This document shows, in pieces, positions 51,290 through 59,678 of a stretch of DNA of 64,000 nt. Positions within the stretch are counted from its first letter, which is position 1; each line of letters starts with the position of its first letter. The DNA comes from JARRNE01 sp963824085. Its GTDB lineage: Bacteria; Pseudomonadota; Gammaproteobacteria; Chromatiales; Chromatiaceae. The position numbers and the translations under genes were made by a program. A model generated the notes under the pieces. The model searched no databases, had not been told where the DNA came from, and was given only the letters and a program-made list of their open reading frames with translations. The stretch lies in contig CAWGNT010000005.1 in assembly GCA_963824085.1 (NCBI GenBank), forward strand, positions 1 through 64,000. Direction: 5' to 3'.

Positions 51290-51826
51290 ATGCCCGACTA
51301 CCGTCGCCTCCGGATTCCTGGCGGAACGTACTTTTTTACGGTGAATTTGCTCAGGCGTTATCCGAATGACTTGCTCGTCCGGCACATCGATGCGCTCAGT
51401 AATGCCGTCCGGCGCGTGCGTCGGCGTTATCCCTTCCATATCGACGCCTGGGTCGTACTCCCCGACCACCTGCACACCGTCTGGACGCTACCGCCGGGCG
51501 ACGACGACTATACCAACCGCTGGCGGACCATCAAGCAGCATTTCTCCCGTGCGTTGGACACAACCGAGCATCGCTCGGACGTGCGGACGCGCCGACGGGA
51601 ACGTGGCATCTGGCAACGGCGGTTCTGGGAGCACGCGATCCGCGACGATGCCGATTATGCGGCGCATGTGGATTATGTCCACATCAACCCGTTCAAGCAT
51701 GGGTACGTGCAGAGGGTCCGCGATTGGCCGTTGTCGACCTTCCATCGTTTTGTCGAGCAGGGGATCTACCCCGTCGATTGGGCGCAGGATCCCGGGCTTG
51801 GAGAAGCCGCGGGGGAACGGGAATGA
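51290..51826 (+). CDS. REP-associated tyrosine transposase (RAYT), intact
   Basis: 178 residues. The hallmark N-terminus YRRLRIPGGTYFFTVNLLRR, the HUH-type metal motif LPDHLHTVWTLP (His-Leu-His, near residue 67) and the catalytic tyrosine region DYAAHVDYVHINPFKHGYVQ are all present and in frame. Family knowledge: RAYTs are single-copy relatives of IS200/IS605 Y1 transposases that bind and move or maintain REP sequences. Here REP family 1 occurs as an inverted pair at 51214 and 51861, exactly bracketing the gene. The start is the ATG at 51290. It lies in the island separating nrdA and nrdB. Confidence 0.93.
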   Translation: MPDYRRLRIPGGTYFFTVNLLRRYPNDLLVRHIDALSNAVRRVRRRYPFHIDAWVVLPDHLHTVWTLPPGDDDYTNRWRTIKQHFSRALDTTEHRSDVRTRRRERGIWQRRFWEHAIRDDADYAAHVDYVHINPFKHGYVQRVRDWPLSTFHRFVEQGIYPVDWAQDPGLGEAAGERE

Positions 51827-51860
51827 TGGCGCGATCCGCCGATTCTACGCTACCGGCATT

Positions 51861-51892
51861 CGGCGCAATACGCTTCGCTATTGCGCCCTACG
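51861..51892 (-). repeat. REP family 1, downstream inverted copy
   Basis: CGGCGCAATACGCTTCGCTA and TTGCGCCCTAC: the reverse complement of the copy at 51214. Between it and the next gene (51893-52045) no gene is recognised. Confidence 0.85.
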
Positions 51893-52045
51893 AAGCAGAG
51901 ACGATGAAGGCCCGCGCATCCAACGTACGGAGCCTGTTCGGTCGGCGTAAGCTTCGGAAGAGGAAGCAACAACGTCGGCCAATTTCACTGCTACGCAGAA
52001 CAGTACCATCATTTAGCGCTAACTCGACAGCTAGCCGGAGGCAAC

Positions 52046-52378
52046 ATGACAACACTGAGCAAGACTATCGTATTCATGGCGGCCTTGGTGTGTTCGTACC
52101 CATCATACGCTGCACACGCTTCGCCTGCCGAGGCGGCCACGACCAAATACAAGATCGATCGCAACGACGACGGGAAATTGTATACCTTGACAGGGAAGGT
52201 TTACGTCCATTCCGAACCGACGCGCGATAGTGCCGTTATCGGCGAGTATGGAAAGGGATCAATTTTCGCCGTGCTCGGCCGAGCAAAAGGCACCGACTAC
52301 CTCTATGCCTCACCCTGCAACGCTTGTGAGAATGGTTTTGTTCTGAAGTCCGAGTTTCTGGGGAAAACAAAGCGATGA
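52046..52378 (+). CDS. Small secreted SH3b-like protein
   Basis: 110 residues. A signal peptide (IVFMAALVCSYPSYAAHASP) precedes a short domain whose phrases GKVYVHSEPTRDSAVIGEYG and KGSIFAVLGRAKG fit bacterial SH3 (SH3b) repeats, which often bind peptidoglycan or other ligands in the periplasm. A Cys-x-x-Cys pair (CNAC, near residue 91) and the ending KSEFLGKTKR follow. The gene is AT-richer than its core neighbours and lies between two REP-transposase units, so it may be a passenger of the island. Confidence 0.7.
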   Translation: MTTLSKTIVFMAALVCSYPSYAAHASPAEAATTKYKIDRNDDGKLYTLTGKVYVHSEPTRDSAVIGEYGKGSIFAVLGRAKGTDYLYASPCNACENGFVLKSEFLGKTKR

Positions 52379-52407
52379 ATGCACCAAAGAATAGACTCAA
52401 GCGGTCC

Positions 52408-52446
52408 GCGTAGGATGTGGTGAGCGGAGCGAACCGCATCAATCGC
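52408..52446 (+). repeat. REP family 2, upstream copy
   Basis: GTAGGATGTGGTGAGCGGAG plus CGAACCGCATCAATCG, able to fold as GATGTGG-TGAGCG...CGAACCGCATC. An inverted copy is at 53018 and a direct one at 53632. It is unlike REP family 1 in sequence. Confidence 0.85.
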
Positions 52447-52478
52447 GTGCACGAACGGAAAGCTGACGCTCAATCGAT

Positions 52479-53010
52479 GTGACGGCTTACAGACGGGCAA
52501 GAATCAGCTGCGCAACCTGGTTTTTCACGGTGAACCTTGCGAGGCGAAAGAACAACCAGCTTCTGGTGGAGCACATCGCAGAATTTCGCGAGGCCATTCG
52601 TAATGTAAGGAACGTACACCCTTTTGTTATCGACGTGATCGTCATCCTGCCGGACCACATGCACTGTATTTGGACATTGCCTCAGGGCGACAGCGACTAT
52701 TCGACGCGGTGGGCGCTCATCAAGGCGGGCTTCTCAAGGGGCATCACGGCCGGCGAGCGGCGGTCAGAGAGCCGGCGGAAACGAGGGCGAGAGGGGCATC
52801 TGGCAACGGCGGTTTTGGGAGCACATGATCCGCGATGACCAAGATTATCGACGGCATGTGGATTACATTCATTGGAACCCAGTCAAGCATGGCTGAGTAC
52901 AGCACGTGTCCGACTGGAAGCATTCCAGCTTCCATGCCTTCGTCGAACGGGGTGTTTACCCCCGCGACTGGGCAAGCGCACCGGGTGAATTGATCGATGC
53001 GGGTGAGTAA
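52479..53010 (+). pseudogene. REP-associated tyrosine transposase, inactivated
   Basis: A second RAYT, diverged from the one at 51290. The frame from the GTG at 52479 gives the N-terminal half (TWFFTVNLARRKNNQLLVEH and the HUH motif LPDHMHCIWTLP). Around 52785-52795 the reading must shift by one base to continue as GIWQRRFWEHMIRDDQDYRR and VDYIHWNPVKHG, after which an in-frame TGA at about 52894 interrupts the tyrosine-downstream region. The end (VSDWKHSSFHAFVERGVYPR) runs to the TAA at 53010. One frameshift plus one stop makes it inactive unless recoded. Inverted REP family 2 copies at 52408 and 53018 bracket it, the same layout as the intact unit. Confidence 0.88.
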
Positions 53011-53017
53011 CCCGACA

Positions 53018-53049
53018 GATGCGGTTCGCTGCGCTCACCACATCCTACG
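53018..53049 (-). repeat. REP family 2, downstream inverted copy
   Basis: GATGCGGTTCGCTGCGCTCA then CCACATCCTACG, the reverse complement of the copy at 52408. It lies immediately after the dead transposase gene. Confidence 0.85.
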
Positions 53050-53074
53050 AAGCAACGATGCGGGAGGAGTCTTC

Positions 53075-53638
53075 ATGGCAAACAAGCGAAACAAAGACTC
53101 ACTGAAACGACGCGAAGAGAAGCGAAGGAGGAAGAGCGTCGCGAGGAAGGCACAGGTTCGCAATGAGCGCTCGAGCGCTGGCCGAGACTCAGGTTTCTCC
53201 GACGTGTTGTTCGAACATGCATTGTCTCCAAAATTGTCCGCCGTGATCTTGGCCTATGCCGAGCCGCTCTTGAATGAGGCAAACGGGTACTCCGAGCAAG
53301 AGAAGGCCGTCGCGTTCGCCATCTTCTGCTGGAATGCGTCACTGGTCCCGCTGGACAAGGGCCGGGAGCAGATCGAGCCGGCTCTCGATCAGATGGCGAA
53401 TGGCGACAATGAGCTCAAACAAGAGATGCTGGTGTTGTTCGAAACGATGCACGCCCGCAAGCAGTTGTACTATGCGAATGACCAGCGCTTTGCCATCAAT
53501 TATCACCTGACGCGAACAGCCAACGGATTGAGCTTGCACGTCATTTCAACGCCTTTGATGCGGCAGCAACATGAAAAACTTATAAGACTACCCGAATCGA
53601 GGAGCGAAGGTTCACCTTGGGTCCAGCAGTCCGCGTAG
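53075..53638 (+). CDS. Conserved hypothetical protein in the island
   Basis: 187 residues from the ATG at 53075, with GGGAGGAG nine bases before it. The first 35 residues are strongly basic (NKRNKDSLKRREEKRRRKSV), then a predicted helical domain (SDVLFEHALSPKLSAVILAY, KAVAFAIFCWNASLVPLDKG) and a final part that ends inside a REP family 2 copy (PWVQQSA, TAG). The basic start could bind nucleic acid. I do not recognise the family. Base composition is close to the island average, lower in GC than nrdA. Confidence 0.65.
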   Translation: MANKRNKDSLKRREEKRRRKSVARKAQVRNERSSAGRDSGFSDVLFEHALSPKLSAVILAYAEPLLNEANGYSEQEKAVAFAIFCWNASLVPLDKGREQIEPALDQMANGDNELKQEMLVLFETMHARKQLYYANDQRFAINYHLTRTANGLSLHVISTPLMRQQHEKLIRLPESRSEGSPWVQQSA

Positions 53639-53671
53639 GATGTGGTGAGCGCAGCAAACCGCATCAATCGC
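53632..53671 (+). repeat. REP family 2, third copy
   Basis: CCGCGTAGGATGTGGTGAGC then GCAGCAAACCGCATCAATCG. The TAG stop of the preceding gene lies within it. Confidence 0.8.
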
Positions 53672-53702
53672 GTTCGCCCACGGAAACCGAAACGTCGATC
53701 AT

Positions 53703-53850
53703 GGTGATTAGCGTCGCGCCTCAGGAGAAACGTCCGTTAGGCGGGTCGGGTGCGGGTCGGCGGGACCGTCGGCGCCTAGGACGGCGCCGTCGAGCCTACA
53801 TGGATGTATTCACGCCGTGTCCCGACGGCCCGTACCCGACCAAGACCAAG
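53703..53850. repeat. MITE-like family B, copy B6 in reverse orientation
   Basis: It starts GGTGATTAGCGTCGCGCC and includes CGCCTAGG and the shared arm CGTCGAGCCTACATGGATGT, but its far end (GCTAATCACC in this orientation) is missing after about 53850. The stretch CTACATGGATGTATTCACG is also the centre of family A, tying the two families. Confidence 0.75.
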
Positions 53851-53883
53851 GCGTGCAGTGCAATGCGCTTCAATATTGCCACT

Positions 53884-53914
53884 CGGCGCAATACGCTTCG
53901 CTATTGCGCCCTAC
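53884..53914 (-). repeat. REP family 1, third copy
   Basis: CGGCGCAATACGCTTCGCTA and TTGCGCCCTAC, identical in the main part to the copy at 51861 and 2 kb away from it. Confidence 0.85.
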
Positions 53915-53993
53915 TAGGAGGGACTAACAGTCTGCAGCGCGGATATCCATAAGCACGAGCGACATATCAAAGAAAACGCCAAAGGAGAACGTC

Positions 53994-54434
53994 ATGCCTG
54001 ATAACCTGTTCGCATTCGTCCAAGGCTACGATAAGGCCCCGCAGAGCGATTGGTTTCGTCATTGCAGTCAGACGGCAAAACCCTACGTGGTCATTCGTCC
54101 GCACATCAACTCCGCCGATGTGATGTGGGATTATGTGACTCTGCCGCCCCGCTATGACCAACTCCTTGTCCGTCACGAGAAGCAAATCGAGGAGCAGGCG
54201 ATCTCCATCTTCGAGGAGTACGCCGCGGACCATTCGGGATTTCGCGTGACCTTGACGCGCATCGCTTTCACGGATCTGCCGACCGACAGCGCCGAGCTTG
54301 CCGCAAAGGACCTCTACCGACTCATCGAGTCGTATGTCCGAACACCCGAGCAGCCCACGCTGCAGTTAGACACGGACATGCCACGCCGCAACACCCCGGA
54401 TGTACGAAAGAAACATGGCCCTTTCGGTGTGTGA
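53994..54434 (+). CDS. Conserved hypothetical protein in the island
   Basis: 146 residues, AAAGGAG ahead of the ATG. Visible features: PYVVIRPHINSADVMWDYVT around residue 30, a helical charged middle (HEKQIEEQAISIFEEYAADH) and DLYRLIESYVRTPEQPTLQL. No signal peptide, membrane segment or known motif, so it is probably cytoplasmic. The C-terminal residues after 135 run into the border of a family A repeat. Function unknown. Confidence 0.65.
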   Translation: MPDNLFAFVQGYDKAPQSDWFRHCSQTAKPYVVIRPHINSADVMWDYVTLPPRYDQLLVRHEKQIEEQAISIFEEYAADHSGFRVTLTRIAFTDLPTDSAELAAKDLYRLIESYVRTPEQPTLQLDTDMPRRNTPDVRKKHGPFGV

Positions 54435-54440
54435 CCTGAG

Positions 54441-54543
54441 GGGCCGGGTTGCGGGCGACGGGGGTGTCGGCAGCGGGGAGGCTGCCGTCAAGCCTACAGG
54501 GAGGTATCTACGGCGTCCCCCGGCGCCCGTAACCCGGCCCCGG
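54441..54543 (+). repeat. Family A palindromic repeat, copy
   Basis: GGGCCGGGTTGCGGGCGACG to CGGCGCCCGTAACCCGGCCC: outer arms are complementary (GGGCCGGGTT with AACCCGGCCC), so the whole element can fold into one long hairpin. It lies between the last island gene and nrdB, 54 bases before the nrdB start, where it may affect transcription or mRNA processing. Confidence 0.8.
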
Positions 54544-54596
54544 AAGAATCCGGACAGAAAATGCGACCTGTATATCAACAGTCTCAGGAGAACCAG

Positions 54597-55964
54597 ATGC
54601 TGAATTGGGACGACCCCCTCGCCACCGCGAAACCGCAAACCAAGGCCGCCCCGAAGGTCCCTTCCAAGCCGCAGCGCCGCGCGTCCCAGCCGCAGCCGGC
54701 ATTGCGCGCTCACAACACCGCCACGCACGTGCGCCCCGGCGAGGGCGTCGTCGCCAACGAGGCGCTAATGGCCACTGCCGGGGCAGCACCCAGCGTGGAC
54801 CCGAATCCCTTCCCGCCCCAGCCGGAGCTGCCCATGGAGGACATGCTGATCCCTGAGCGCCCGAGGGACAGTGCCGCCGCAAGACACGACTACGACCAGT
54901 CCGCCGAGGGCGGCGCCACCGGCCTGGAGAGCCTGGAGATCGGGGCCGGTCGCGTGCGCGTCGACGACAAGAAGATCATCAATTGCCGCGCCGACCTCAA
55001 CCAGCTGGTGCCCTTCAAGTACGACTGGGCCTGGCAGAAGTATCTGGACGCCTGCGCCAACCACTGGATGCCGCAGGAGATCAACATGAATGCGGACATC
55101 GCCCTGTGGAAGAACCCAGGCGGCCTGACCGACGACGAGCGCACCATCATCAAGCGCAACATGGGCTTCTTCTCCACGGCGGACTCCCTGGTGGCCAACA
55201 ACCTGGTGCTCGCGGTCTATCGCCACATCACCAACCCCGAGTGCCGCCAGTACCTGCTGCGGCAGGCATTCGAAGAGGCCCTGCACACCCATGCGTACCA
55301 GTACGTCATCGAGAGCCTGGGACTGGACGAGGGCGAGATCTTCAACATGTATCGCGAGGTCCCTTCCGTGGCTCGCAAGGCGGAATGGGCCCTGCCCTAC
55401 ACGCAGTACCTGGCGGACCCGTACTTCAACACCGGCGCCGCAGAGAACGACCAGAAGCTGCTGCGGGAGCTGGTGGCCTTCTACCTCATCTTCGAGGGCA
55501 TCTTCTTCTACGTGGGTTTCGTGCAGATCCTGAGCATGGGCCGGCGCAACAAGATGACCGGTACCGCCGAGCAGTTCCAGTACATCCTGCGCGACGAGTC
55601 CATGCACATGAACTTCGGCATCGACGTGATCAACCAGATCAAGATCGAGAACCCGCACCTGTGGACGGACAGCTTCAAGCAGGAGCTGGTCGGGATGATC
55701 CGCGACGCCGTGAGCCTGGAGGCGCAATACGCCTATGACACCATGCCGCGCGGCGTGCTGGGGCTCAACGCGCCCATGTTCGAGGAGTACCTGAAGTTCA
55801 TCGCCAACCGCCGCTGCGCCCAGATCGGTCTGCCGGAGCAATACCCGGGGGCGGCCAACCCCTTCCCCTGGATGTCGGAGGTGCTGGATTTGAAGAAGGA
55901 GAAGAACTTCTTCGAAACCCGGGTCACCGAGTACCAGACCGGCGGGACACTAAGCTGGGACTGA
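54597..55964 (+). CDS. nrdB: Class I ribonucleoside-diphosphate reductase, beta subunit
   Basis: 455 residues from the ATG at 54597, with AGGAG seven bases ahead; an earlier GTG/ATG would lie in the repeat. The first 100 residues are low-complexity (Ala, Pro, Lys, Arg), longer than usual. The ferritin-like core carries the iron-ligand carboxylates and histidines in WMPQEINMNADIALWK, RQAFEEALHTHAYQYVIESL (with the radical tyrosine position kept) and RDESMHMNFGIDVINQI. It makes the tyrosyl radical for NrdA. It is followed after three bases by a DUF4892-OmpA gene, probably on the same transcript. The distance to nrdA means it needs its own promoter or read-through across the island. Confidence 0.96.
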   Translation: MLNWDDPLATAKPQTKAAPKVPSKPQRRASQPQPALRAHNTATHVRPGEGVVANEALMATAGAAPSVDPNPFPPQPELPMEDMLIPERPRDSAAARHDYDQSAEGGATGLESLEIGAGRVRVDDKKIINCRADLNQLVPFKYDWAWQKYLDACANHWMPQEINMNADIALWKNPGGLTDDERTIIKRNMGFFSTADSLVANNLVLAVYRHITNPECRQYLLRQAFEEALHTHAYQYVIESLGLDEGEIFNMYREVPSVARKAEWALPYTQYLADPYFNTGAAENDQKLLRELVAFYLIFEGIFFYVGFVQILSMGRRNKMTGTAEQFQYILRDESMHMNFGIDVINQIKIENPHLWTDSFKQELVGMIRDAVSLEAQYAYDTMPRGVLGLNAPMFEEYLKFIANRRCAQIGLPEQYPGAANPFPWMSEVLDLKKEKNFFETRVTEYQTGGTLSWD

Positions 55965-55967
55965 CCA

Positions 55968-56987
55968 ATGCAAGCCAAACGACTCGCCGCCCTAGTTCTG
56001 CAAATCGCGTTGCTGACAGTCTCCGCCGGCGCCCTCGGTATCGACCTCACCAAGGACATCGCGGGCGCCAAGGACATACCCGGCATCCCCCGCTACGACG
56101 GCTCCGTCATCATCGGCTACCAGCGGGGCGAGTTCGACGAGGCGGTCATCCCGACGGGTAAGTGGGACGCCACCCCGGGAACCCGGTTCTGGGAGAGCTC
56201 CATCCGGCTCGAAGGGCGCCGTACCCGCATCCTCTACATCGCACCCAAGGGGCGCAGCTCGCTGGAGGTGATTCGCAACTACAAGGCCGCGCTCGAAGAC
56301 TTGGGCTACAAGGCGCTGTTCGAGTGCTCGGGTTTCCGGGGATGCGGCAAGGGCGTCGACACCTTCTACAGCGATGAGACCAACGGCAACAAGCTCACGG
56401 CCTTGAACCTGCAGAAGAATGCGTTCTCGGAGACGTCGGTGAAGGACCCGCGCATCTATGTCGGCAAGGCCGCTAAGCCGGAAGGCGACTCCTACGTCTT
56501 CGTCTTCGCCGCCTACCAGGACAATTACCACACGCCCGAGGCCGGCGACCGCGTCGCCGTGTTCCTCGAAGAGGTGCTGACCACCCCGATGCAGGACAAG
56601 ATGGTCATGCTCAAGGCCGACGAGCTGGAGCGCGGGATCACGGAACAGGGCCGGGTCGCCGTCTACGGCGTCTACTTCGATTTCGACAAGGCCGTCATTA
56701 AATCGGGATCGAAGGCGCAGCTGGCGGAGATGGCCAAGGTCCTCAAGGACAAACCGGACCTCGCCGTCTACATCGTCGGCCACACCGATAACAAGGGCGG
56801 GCTCGAATACAACATGGATCTCTCGAAACGTCGGGCCGAGGCCGTCGCCAAGGCCCTTGTCAGCCAGTTTGGCATTGCCGCCGAGCGTATGACCCCGATG
56901 GGCGTCGCCAGTCTGGCCCCAATGACGTCGAACGCCACCGAGCAGGGCCGCGCCCTCAATCGCCGCGTGGAGATGGTGGCAAGGTGA
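55968..56987 (+). CDS. DUF4892 and OmpA-domain envelope protein
   Basis: 339 residues. A signal peptide (AALVLQIALLTVSAGALG) is followed by a DUF4892-like region (about residues 30-215: DIPGIPRYDGSVIIGYQRGE, then YFAAYQDNYH-like VFVFAAYQDNYHTPE). The C-terminal OmpA domain (about 225-338: VYFDFDKAVIKSGSKAQLAE, IVGHTDNKGGLEYN, NRRVEMV) should bind peptidoglycan. The two-domain plan is a known but functionally uncharacterised envelope family. It starts three bases after the nrdB stop, so it is probably translated from the nrdB transcript. A 9-bp hairpin follows. Confidence 0.9.
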   Translation: MQAKRLAALVLQIALLTVSAGALGIDLTKDIAGAKDIPGIPRYDGSVIIGYQRGEFDEAVIPTGKWDATPGTRFWESSIRLEGRRTRILYIAPKGRSSLEVIRNYKAALEDLGYKALFECSGFRGCGKGVDTFYSDETNGNKLTALNLQKNAFSETSVKDPRIYVGKAAKPEGDSYVFVFAAYQDNYHTPEAGDRVAVFLEEVLTTPMQDKMVMLKADELERGITEQGRVAVYGVYFDFDKAVIKSGSKAQLAEMAKVLKDKPDLAVYIVGHTDNKGGLEYNMDLSKRRAEAVAKALVSQFGIAAERMTPMGVASLAPMTSNATEQGRALNRRVEMVAR

Positions 56988-56999
56988 CAACGAGCGGGC

Positions 57000-57023
57000 T
57001 TGCCGTCCATCGCCGGACGGCAA
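57000..57023 (+). terminator. Hairpin after the nrdB-OmpA pair
   Basis: TTGCCGTCC (57000-57008) pairs with GGACGGCAA (57015-57023) around a 6-base loop, 12 bases after the OmpA gene stop. It lacks a following T-run, so it may be a weak terminator or RNA-stabilising stem. Confidence 0.4.
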
Positions 57024-57157
57024 CGCCGTCCTCCACTGACAGAAGGGGATCCAACGCAGGCTGTCAGATCGGTTGAGTAAACGTATCGGGCTGAACAGGG
57101 GAGCAGTAATGCAGTACCTCGACTAAGCGAATCCCACCTCCTAACGAGGGCCGAGAC

Positions 57158-57889
57158 ATGCGCCTTGAGCACGAGACCAACACCCACCCGAGACTGCTCC
57201 GTAATTCGGCCCTGGGCGATGAGAGCTCCCCTTCCAAGGGGAAAAAGCAGGCCGACCGGCGCAAGGCGCAGGGCACGCGCTTCGTCGGGGCCACCCATCT
57301 GGACGAGCGACAAAAGGCAGAGATTTCACGCGAGCTGACGGAGCGGTGCATCGGCGATGAGATGGGTCGCCAGATCTTCGTATGCGCACTGGAGTACCAG
57401 CTCACCGTCTTCGGTCCCCAGCTGGAGAAGCGCACCGAGCCGGACCCGGAGGCATTGGAGCGGCAAGCCTTGATTGCCCAGTCCCTGCGGGATATCGCAG
57501 AGAAGGCACGCACGCTCGCGTCCCTCTTGCGAGCGCTGCCCGAGCCCTTGCAAGGCAAGCTCTGCCAAACCCTCTGCGCACAGGACAGCCTCAGACGTAC
57601 CTACGATGAGCGCTACCTCTGCGAGCTCGGATGCGAGATCGACCGCATGGAGCGGGCGACTTCCACCGCCGCCGATGACGTCCAGCTGGAGGCGGTCCGA
57701 GACGATCCAGCCCCCAGCCGAGAGTTTGTCACCAAGCTCGCGCAGATCTATGCGGAGTGCTTCGAGGCAGAGCCGACCGCGGACGCGGACGGCGGCTTCG
57801 GCTTCGCCCTGGAGACCCTGGGCGAGGTGACCGGCTTGGTCATCGGCCACGAGCCCGGATTTCTGGCAGAGATCTTGCCTCGGATCTAG
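57158..57889 (+). CDS. Conserved hypothetical protein
   Basis: 243 residues. The sequence is mostly helical and charged, with cysteine-containing segments (TERCIGDEMGRQIFVCALEY, LQGKLCQTLCAQDSLRRTYD) and a C-terminal VTGLVIGHEPGFLAEILPRI. There is no signal peptide, membrane segment or known motif, so a cytoplasmic helical protein is likely. Genomic context gives no hint. ATG at 57158 follows GAGGGCCGAG, an acceptable ribosome site. Confidence 0.65.
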   Translation: MRLEHETNTHPRLLRNSALGDESSPSKGKKQADRRKAQGTRFVGATHLDERQKAEISRELTERCIGDEMGRQIFVCALEYQLTVFGPQLEKRTEPDPEALERQALIAQSLRDIAEKARTLASLLRALPEPLQGKLCQTLCAQDSLRRTYDERYLCELGCEIDRMERATSTAADDVQLEAVRDDPAPSREFVTKLAQIYAECFEAEPTADADGGFGFALETLGEVTGLVIGHEPGFLAEILPRI

Positions 57890-58354
57890 AGCCCGTTGCA
57901 GGCAACCCTTTTGAATCTTTGTGGGGCACTTGGCATCAGCGACGCACAAAGGACGCCAAATTTGACCTAGACCATTCCCAAACTCGGCGATGGAGCGTAG
58001 GTTCCTCGCCCACTATCGCGAACCTCAAGATAGGTAGCATCCGCCATGGCCAACTTTCGCCACACCCAAATGCCGGTCGACGCTTTCCACCGCAACCGCG
58101 TCCCGTTGGACCGTGGCCTCTCTAAGGTCGCCCCCGACAACCACTACGTGCTCGGCGCCGGCTTCCCTCTTCGCTCACGGCTGCGCTCGCCGACAGGTGA
58201 CACTGGCAGTGTTTCAGAAGATCAGCGGCGCGACTAATCTTCGACACAGTGGCACTCGTGATGGGTGTGCTGCGCCTCGACGATCCGGCAGCTCAGGCGC
58301 TCCTGATGGGCACGCTCTGCCTTACCCGTCCTGCCGGCTCGTCTTGAAGAGTAC
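57890..58354. other. 465-base gap between convergent genes
   Basis: A 63-codon frame at 58046-58237 has an ATG but no supporting motif, so it is not called. No repeats of families A, B or C and no clear terminator were recognised. Confidence 0.4.
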
Positions 58355-59674
58355 TCATTGGGCGGGCGATGCGTCCTTCGATTTGCCGAACGCCTCGATA
58401 GCCGCCTGCAACTCCGCATGTGACCTTGCATGTTCTTCGAGCCCGACTCCGCGGGTGATGGCGTCCCACGCCTGACGCAGGCTTGCCGCGCCGCCCGCCG
58501 GCCCCATCGGGTGTGAAAAGACCCCCCTGCCGGCGACAAAACCGAAGTCGGAAGCGCCGATCTTGCGATGGGCCGATTCCAACGTGCCGGCCCAATCGCT
58601 CCCGCCCGGAACCGGCAGGCTCGGCTTGATGTCGCCCATCGCGTCCAGGCACGCCCGAACGTTTTCGAGCACCTCCGCATCCGTGTGCATCATGCGGTCG
58701 CCGAATCCCGGGACGATGATGGCGTCGAATCCCGCGAGACGCTGCAGCTTCGTGATGACCTGGGAATGAATCCCGTAGTGCGGCAGGCGGCTGAATGCAG
58801 CGGTCATGGCAAAGTGCGCTACCAGGGGGACCCTGGCGGCTCGCCGCAGCATGCGGGCGGCGCTGAGCCCGACGGTAACCGCGTTCAGGAGCAGCGCGTT
58901 GGCGCCGTTCTTCACCGCGAGATCATGAAGCTCGCGTAGCCGATAGACCTCGTCCGTGATATTGGCGAGATACAGCTTCGGGGAGCCCGTCTCACGTTCA
59001 GCCCTCTGCCGCGCGGCCCCTAGGAGGGCGGATCGTTCCCGGAGGGGACAGCCCGCGACGTCCGCCAGCATCTCGTCGTCCTTGGCGACATCGAGACCAC
59101 CCAGCCAGCCTTGATACCCGAGCTCGCACAGGGCCTCCGGCGGGAGGCCGATATTCGGCTTGATCACGCCGAAGAAGATCGGACGGTCGTACACCTGAAG
59201 GAGATCGCGAATACCCGGGACGCCGAACTGCGGCCCCTCGAACCCGGCCAGATAGGACGCGGGGAAATCGATATCGAGCAGCTTGATGATCGGGACGCCG
59301 GGGCAAAAGAACGCGCCCTCCCCGCATACGGCTGACAGGAGGTTGGGAAGCCGCGGGCCGAAGTTGCGGTGGGGATGGGCAATGCTCACGCGGCAGGCGT
59401 GAACCTCGCTCGGCTCCACACCTGCGATCGTGTAACTCGGCCGCGGCAGCCTGCCGACAACGTGGAGATCGACGACCTTTGCCCCAAACACGGGGCGGAG
59501 GTCTTCATCCACGCCCACGCGGCGCCATTGCGCCGTAGATTGCTCGCTGCAAAGGTGGGCCGCGGCCTCCTCCGGATCGCCCACGCACTCGAAGTAATAG
59601 TCGAGCCTGATCGAATCCTGGGGATCGAGGTCCTGCGGACGCGCGAAAAAACCCGCAATGTCCGAGCGGTGCAT
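58355..59674 (-). CDS. RuBisCO-like protein (form IV)
   Basis: 439 residues from the ATG at 59674, 4 bases after the YjbQ stop with GGAGAGC ahead; a TTG six codons upstream would overlap the YjbQ gene. The RuBisCO large-subunit fold is clear: GVIKPNIGL (Lys172, equivalent to the catalytic lysine of loop 1) and GGLDVAKDDE (Lys198, the carbamylated lysine, with Asp200 and Glu201). Departures mark it as form IV: the loop-6 lysine is absent (IIVPGFGDRMM), the first-loop second lysine is Asn, and the SGG motif reads PGG. It should therefore not fix carbon dioxide but act as an enolase, isomerase or related enzyme on a sugar-phosphate-like substrate. Known forms act in methionine salvage, 5-methylthioribulose phosphate turnover or sugar-acid breakdown. 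The upstream partner is a YjbQ protein. Confidence 0.92.
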   Translation of the reverse strand: MHRSDIAGFFARPQDLDPQDSIRLDYYFECVGDPEEAAAHLCSEQSTAQWRRVGVDEDLRPVFGAKVVDLHVVGRLPRPSYTIAGVEPSEVHACRVSIAHPHRNFGPRLPNLLSAVCGEGAFFCPGVPIIKLLDIDFPASYLAGFEGPQFGVPGIRDLLQVYDRPIFFGVIKPNIGLPPEALCELGYQGWLGGLDVAKDDEMLADVAGCPLRERSALLGAARQRAERETGSPKLYLANITDEVYRLRELHDLAVKNGANALLLNAVTVGLSAARMLRRAARVPLVAHFAMTAAFSRLPHYGIHSQVITKLQRLAGFDAIIVPGFGDRMMHTDAEVLENVRACLDAMGDIKPSLPVPGGSDWAGTLESAHRKIGASDFGFVAGRGVFSHPMGPAGGAASLRQAWDAITRGVGLEEHARSHAELQAAIEAFGKSKDASPAQ

Positions 59675-59678
59675 GCTC

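Noticed and set aside
51214..53914. CRISPR array from repeated hairpins
   Set aside because: The repeats are inverted, irregularly spaced and tied to transposase genes; there are no regular spacers or cas genes.
58046..58237. Small 63-codon gene
   Set aside because: ATG present, but no ribosome site of note, no motif and a basic, disordered composition; too weak to call.
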